From Betaproteobacteria bacterium (lineage in GTDB: Bacteria > Pseudomonadota > Gammaproteobacteria > Burkholderiales > Rhodocyclaceae), in contig JADJLT010000001.1 of the NCBI GenBank assembly GCA_016709965.1, positions 1,757,001 to 1,821,000 of the forward strand: DNA of 64,000 bases, read 5' to 3'. Shown piece by piece: positions 60,469-64,000 of the stretch (position 1 is the stretch's first letter; every line of letters begins with the position of its first letter). A program made the position numbers and the translations under genes. The notes below the pieces were generated by a model, which had not been told where the DNA came from, ran no database searches, and saw only the letters and a program-made list of their open reading frames with translations.

Positions 60469-62700
60469 ATGGGGTACCGCATCCGCCCACTGGCCGCCGC
60501 GATGGCCGTGGCATTTTCGTCGTCCGCGTGTTGGCAGAGCGCCATCGCCCAGTCCGGCCAAGTTCTGGACGATGTCGTCGTCACAGCCAAAAAACCCGAA
60601 GCGCTTCCCGAATCAACGGCGCTCGCCCCCAAAGACATGGCGCCAATGCGCGCCGCCAGCAGTGATTCGGCCAATCTGCTGCGGGACGTTCCCGGCGTCT
60701 ACCTGCAAAGCGCCGGCGGCGTTTCCAGCCTGCCCAGCATCCACGGGCTGGCCGACGATCGATTGCGCATTCAGGTCGATGGCATGGACCTCATCTCAGC
60801 CTGCGCCAACCACATGAATCCGCCGCTGTCCTACATCGATCCGACCAACGTCGACAGTGCACGGGTCTATGCCGGCATCTCGCCAGTCAGCGCCGGCGGC
60901 GACAGCATCGGTGCCACCATCATCGTCAACTCGCAGGCTCCGCGCTTTGCCAATCCCGGTGAAGGCCTGCTCAGCAGCGGCCAACTGGGCGCCTTCTACC
61001 GCTCGAACGGCAATGCCTGGGGCGCCAACGCCTCGGCCAGCATCGCCAGCGAAAACCTGAGCATCCGCTACAGCGGCTCGACCGCCGAATCCGGCAATTA
61101 CAAGTCAGCCAAGGATTTCAAGCCGGGCATGCTGGCCACCTACACGACGGCCGGCTCGCACTGGATTCCCGGCGACGAAGTCGGCTCGACGGCCTACAAG
61201 ACCGAGAACCATCAACTCGCCATGGCCTACCGGCTGGACAACCATCTGCTCGATCTCAAGCTGGGCTATCAGCACATTCCGTATCAGGGCTTCCCCAACC
61301 AGCATATGGACATGACCAATAACGAGAGCAAACAGGTCAATTTCGGCTACACCGGCAAATTCAACTGGGGCAAACTCGAAGGGCGCGTTTATCACGAAGG
61401 AACGCAGCACGAGATGAACTTCATGGAAGACAAGCTGTACTGGTACGGCCCGGCTCGCAATGTCGCCGGGATGCCGATGAATACCGAAGGCAAAAACACC
61501 GGCCTTGCCCTCAAGGCCGACATCATCGGCTCCGATCGTGATCTCTTCCGCATCGGCAGCGAGTACCAGCATTATCGCCTCAGCGACTGGTGGGCGCCGG
61601 TGGCCAATTCACCGATGATGAGCCCGAATACTTTCTGGAATATCAACAACGGCCAGCGCGACCGTTTCGACCTTTTCGGCGAATGGGAAGCGGCCTGGTC
61701 GGCGCAATGGATGAGCCTGATCGGCGTCCGCAGCAGCACGGTGATGATGGATACAGGCACCGTTCAAGGCTACAACGCGTCGTACAACACCAGCGCCTTC
61801 AACGGCGCCGAGCGCAGCCGTACCGACCACAATATCGACCTCAGCGCGCTCGCCCGTTTCACGCCAAATTCCCGCCAGACCTACGAAGGCGGCTACTCAC
61901 GCAAGACCCGTTCGCCCAGTCTTTATGAACGCTACACGTGGTCCACCAACGGCATGGCGATGACCATGAACAACTGGGTCAACGATGGCAACGGCTACGT
62001 CGGCAATCTCGACCTGAAGCCGGAAGTCGCCCACACCCTCAGCGTCAGCGCCGACTGGCACGATGCCGACAAGGCGCTGTGGAACGTGAAAATCACGCCC
62101 TATTACAGCCTCGTCAACAATTACATCGACGCCAAATGTCTCGCCGCCAGTTGCCCGAGCAATCAGTACAACTACCTGACACTGGTCAATCAGGACGCCT
62201 ACCTCTACGGGCTCGACCTGTCCGGCTTTGCTGAACTGGGCTCGGTCCGGGGAGTCGGCAGCTTCACCGCCAAGGGCATCGTCGCCTATGTTCGCGGCAA
62301 AAATCGCGACACCGGCGACAACCTCTACAACATCATGCCCCTCAACGCCCGCCTGACGCTGGAACACCGCCTCGGCAACTGGACCAACACCATCGAGGAA
62401 CAACTGGTCAGCGCCAAGGATGATGTCTCACGGACACGCAGCGAAATCAGCACCAGCGGCTACAGTCTGCTTAACTTGCGCAGCAGTTACGAATGGAAGA
62501 ATGTGCGCATCGATATCGGCCTCGACAATGCGCTGGACAAACAGTACGCACTACCGCTCGGCGGTGCCTACATTGGCCAGGGTTTGACCATGTCCATCGG
62601 CGCCTCCAGTACCTGGTCGGGCACCACGCGGCCGCCTTACGGCTACGCTGTTCCCGGCATGGGTCGCTCCTTGTTTGCCGGCGTGACGATCAAGTTCTAA
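60469..62700 (+). CDS. TonB-dependent receptor, OprC/NosA-like (probable copper or other metal)
   Basis: Outer membrane receptor of 743 aa with a signal peptide (residues 1-27) and TonB box DDVVVTAKK. The plug has IHGLADDRLRIQVDGMDLIS followed by ACANHMNPPLSYIDPTNVDS; a Cys-x-x-His-Met-x-Pro-Pro stretch at this place is characteristic of OprC/NosA copper receptors and could ligate metal. The barrel is Met- and Trp-rich in one loop (NGMAMTMNNWVNDGN) and ends in GVTIKF. The following barrel protein may act with it. Substrate is inferred. Confidence 0.85.
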   Translation: MGYRIRPLAAAMAVAFSSSACWQSAIAQSGQVLDDVVVTAKKPEALPESTALAPKDMAPMRAASSDSANLLRDVPGVYLQSAGGVSSLPSIHGLADDRLRIQVDGMDLISACANHMNPPLSYIDPTNVDSARVYAGISPVSAGGDSIGATIIVNSQAPRFANPGEGLLSSGQLGAFYRSNGNAWGANASASIASENLSIRYSGSTAESGNYKSAKDFKPGMLATYTTAGSHWIPGDEVGSTAYKTENHQLAMAYRLDNHLLDLKLGYQHIPYQGFPNQHMDMTNNESKQVNFGYTGKFNWGKLEGRVYHEGTQHEMNFMEDKLYWYGPARNVAGMPMNTEGKNTGLALKADIIGSDRDLFRIGSEYQHYRLSDWWAPVANSPMMSPNTFWNINNGQRDRFDLFGEWEAAWSAQWMSLIGVRSSTVMMDTGTVQGYNASYNTSAFNGAERSRTDHNIDLSALARFTPNSRQTYEGGYSRKTRSPSLYERYTWSTNGMAMTMNNWVNDGNGYVGNLDLKPEVAHTLSVSADWHDADKALWNVKITPYYSLVNNYIDAKCLAASCPSNQYNYLTLVNQDAYLYGLDLSGFAELGSVRGVGSFTAKGIVAYVRGKNRDTGDNLYNIMPLNARLTLEHRLGNWTNTIEEQLVSAKDDVSRTRSEISTSGYSLLNLRSSYEWKNVRIDIGLDNALDKQYALPLGGAYIGQGLTMSIGASSTWSGTTRPPYGYAVPGMGRSLFAGVTIKF

Positions 62701-62830
62701 CGCTGCAAATCGTGCGCATCCCGGCGCCAGCCGGGGTGTGCCGCCAGCCGCGACAATATGTCGCAGGGCGGTCTGTCCGTGCCCACCTAAAATCCGGCAT
62801 TCTGGAATGTCTGACCTACCTCGACAGAAA

Positions 62831-63823
62831 ATGACGCCACTGAAACTCGCCCTCCCCTGTTTGCTGATCGCCAATGTCGCACATGCTTCCTGCGGCTCGT
62901 CCTATTGCACGGTCAATACCAATTGGGACGTTCAGGGCCTTGCCCACGACAGCGGCCTGCAGGTCGACCTGCGCTATACCTACGCCAGGGCTGACCGCTG
63001 GATGGCCGGGTCGTCACGGCGAGCCACCGAGGCGCCGAGCGGCTCCGACACAGAAATCGAAAACAAGCGCACCATCAACCAGCTGCTCAATCTCGATCTG
63101 GACTACGCCATCAACCCGCAATGGGGTGTCGCGCTCGGCCTGCCTTTCGTCATGCGCGACCACACGCATACTTTCGATGCAGCCTCCGGCGCCTTCGTAC
63201 AGCAGGCAACGTTCAGCGAACTCGGCGATATCCGCCTGCTCGGTAAATACAAGTTTCGCCTGGCCAACCATGATGCCGGCGCCGGCATTCGCTTCGGCTT
63301 CAAATTGCCTACGGGGTCGACCAGCAAGACCATGTCGCCGCCCGACCCGAACGATCCGACCACGCCTTATGCCCTGGAGCGCTCCAGCCAGCCGGGCAGC
63401 GGCAGCACCGATGGCATTCTTGGCGCCTATTATTTCCGGAATGCGCCGGGCAACGGCTGGGGCTGGTTTGTCAGCGGTCAGCTACAAGCCGCGCTCTCGA
63501 TCAAGGACGACTACCGACCCGGCACTGAGATCACGTTTGATGTCGGCACCCACTACGAAGTCGCCGAGGGTCTGAATGTGCTGCTCCAGCTCAACGCCCG
63601 GCATCGCTCGCGTGACACCGGCGCCAATGCCAACCCGGCCTCCGGCGGCTACGCCTGGAATCTCAGCCCCGGCCTCAGCTACGCCATCGCGCCGCAAACG
63701 CAGGTCTATGGCTACGTCCAGTTGCCCATCGTGCAGTCGGTCAACACCGATCCCGCCGAAGCGGCTTCCGGGCAACTGGCGCCTCGCTGGTCAGCAACAC
63801 TAGGCGTGACCCAGCGCTTTTAG
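62831..63823 (+). CDS. Outer membrane beta-barrel protein with N-terminal Cys motif
   Basis: Probable outer membrane protein of 330 aa. It has a signal peptide (PLKLALPCLLIANVAHA), a mature start SCGSSYCTVNTNWDVQG with a conserved CxxxxC pair, and alternating beta strands (LDLDYAINPQWGVALGLPF; WFVSGQLQAALSIKDD) ending in aromatic GVTQRF. Homologues I recall lie near SCO1/TlpA-type or metal-receptor genes, which fits the OprC-like neighbour 130 bp upstream. Function unknown; the Cys pair may bind copper. Confidence 0.75.
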   Translation: MTPLKLALPCLLIANVAHASCGSSYCTVNTNWDVQGLAHDSGLQVDLRYTYARADRWMAGSSRRATEAPSGSDTEIENKRTINQLLNLDLDYAINPQWGVALGLPFVMRDHTHTFDAASGAFVQQATFSELGDIRLLGKYKFRLANHDAGAGIRFGFKLPTGSTSKTMSPPDPNDPTTPYALERSSQPGSGSTDGILGAYYFRNAPGNGWGWFVSGQLQAALSIKDDYRPGTEITFDVGTHYEVAEGLNVLLQLNARHRSRDTGANANPASGGYAWNLSPGLSYAIAPQTQVYGYVQLPIVQSVNTDPAEAASGQLAPRWSATLGVTQRF

Positions 63824-63837
63824 GTCCGGCTGCATTC

Positions 63838-63873
63838 TTTTCAAAAAACCATCTTTTTCCGGTTGACCGTGGG
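63838..63873 (-). repeat. Dispersed A-tract repeat, copy 17 (after the barrel gene)
   Basis: Minus strand: TCCCACGGTCAACCGGAAAA, then AGATGGTTTTTTGAAAA. The distal part has decayed. Confidence 0.8.
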
Positions 63874-63944
63874 ACTTGCCGTTCAACCCATGGTCGCTAC
63901 AGGCTGGGAGTCCCCACCGGAAATTCGGCAGAGTTCTACCGGAT

Positions 63945-64000
63945 ATAATGGCGGGATGATCGCCGGCCTCCGTCTCTCCCAGCCGAAACCACCTGAATGG
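63945..64000 (+). CDS. Possible start of a downstream gene (truncated by window)
   Basis: A consensus TATAAT (63945-63950) is followed 6 bp later by ATG 63957, opening the frame MIAGLRLSQPKPPEW to the window end. If used, the transcript would be nearly leaderless. Too short to identify. Confidence 0.3.

Noticed and set aside
1399..63873. The dispersed repeats as a CRISPR array
   Set aside because: Spacing varies from under 100 bp to 10 kb, copies occur on both strands and in genes, and no cas genes are seen.

Overview
The window reads as a chromosomal segment of a Gram-negative betaproteobacterium, most likely Rhodocyclales (Dechloromonas/Azonexus/Azoarcus-like). This is an inference from gene content: a complete tol-pal cluster linked to queuosine genes, ruvCAB linked to yebC, a zapBA-6S RNA-EVE cluster, a regulatory PTS (EIIA-Man, HPr, EI), a PEP-CTERM protein, and a malonate decarboxylase operon fed by a TRAP transporter as reported for Azoarcus and Sinorhizobium. 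No rRNA, tRNA, CRISPR array, prophage or intact transposase was seen.

Layout. 1-5.4 kb: malonate catabolism (mdcA running off the left edge, DctPQM-type TRAP transporter) with a divergent GntR regulator and a MatR-like operator between them. 5.4-7.4 kb: TauE exporter, EVE protein, 6S RNA, zapA, zapB. 7.5-15.8 kb: a B12 uptake and salvage locus with two near-identical cobalamin riboswitches, each ahead of a TonB receptor, then BtuC, BtuD, CobO and CobB. 15.9-21.6 kb: a Tim44-like protein, then a signalling module of TonB-type receptor, YfiR-like periplasmic protein and CHASE8 hybrid kinase. 21.6-31.4 kb (minus): SelO, a YeeE/YedE sulfur transporter, queC, a PilZ protein, queE, cpoB, pal, tolB, tolA, tolR, tolQ and ybgC. 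31.5-40.1 kb: a diguanylate cyclase, then (minus) ruvB, an AI-2E permease, ruvA, ruvC, a DedA-rhodanese fusion, an EamA permease, an exonuclease-like protein, a secreted Cys-rich protein and yebC. 40.2-43.3 kb: a frameshifted HerA-like ATPase and a small accessory patch (orphan ORF, BrnT/BrnA toxin-antitoxin, a DUF2442 gene with an internal deletion) marked by REP/RAYT-type palindromes. 43.4-57.8 kb: ordinary metabolic and regulatory genes (SRPBCC, NAT, GGDEF-EAL, PEP-CTERM, esterase, OB-fold protein, chorismate mutase, LysR regulators, aminotransferase, dehydrogenase, haem sensor-like protein, EamA permeases). 57.9-60.3 kb: EIIA-Man, HPr and EI. 60.5-63.8 kb: an OprC/NosA-like metal TonB receptor and a partner beta-barrel.

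The most notable signal is not a gene. A roughly 40-bp sequence recurs 17 times on both strands. Its core is CGGTCAACC, followed by A-tracts at near helical-turn spacing (GAAAAA, then GCCAAAAT, then GAAA). Nine copies are intergenic and eight lie inside coding sequence (mdcA, EVE, selO, yeeE, cpoB, ruvB, an EamA gene and the 3' end of a LysR gene). Several coding copies seem to have arisen in place, without lengthening the protein. The architecture recalls the DNA uptake signal sequences of Pasteurellaceae and Neisseriaceae. I propose it as a candidate undescribed uptake-signal-like or chromosome-organising motif; an RPE-like mobile palindromic element is the main alternative.
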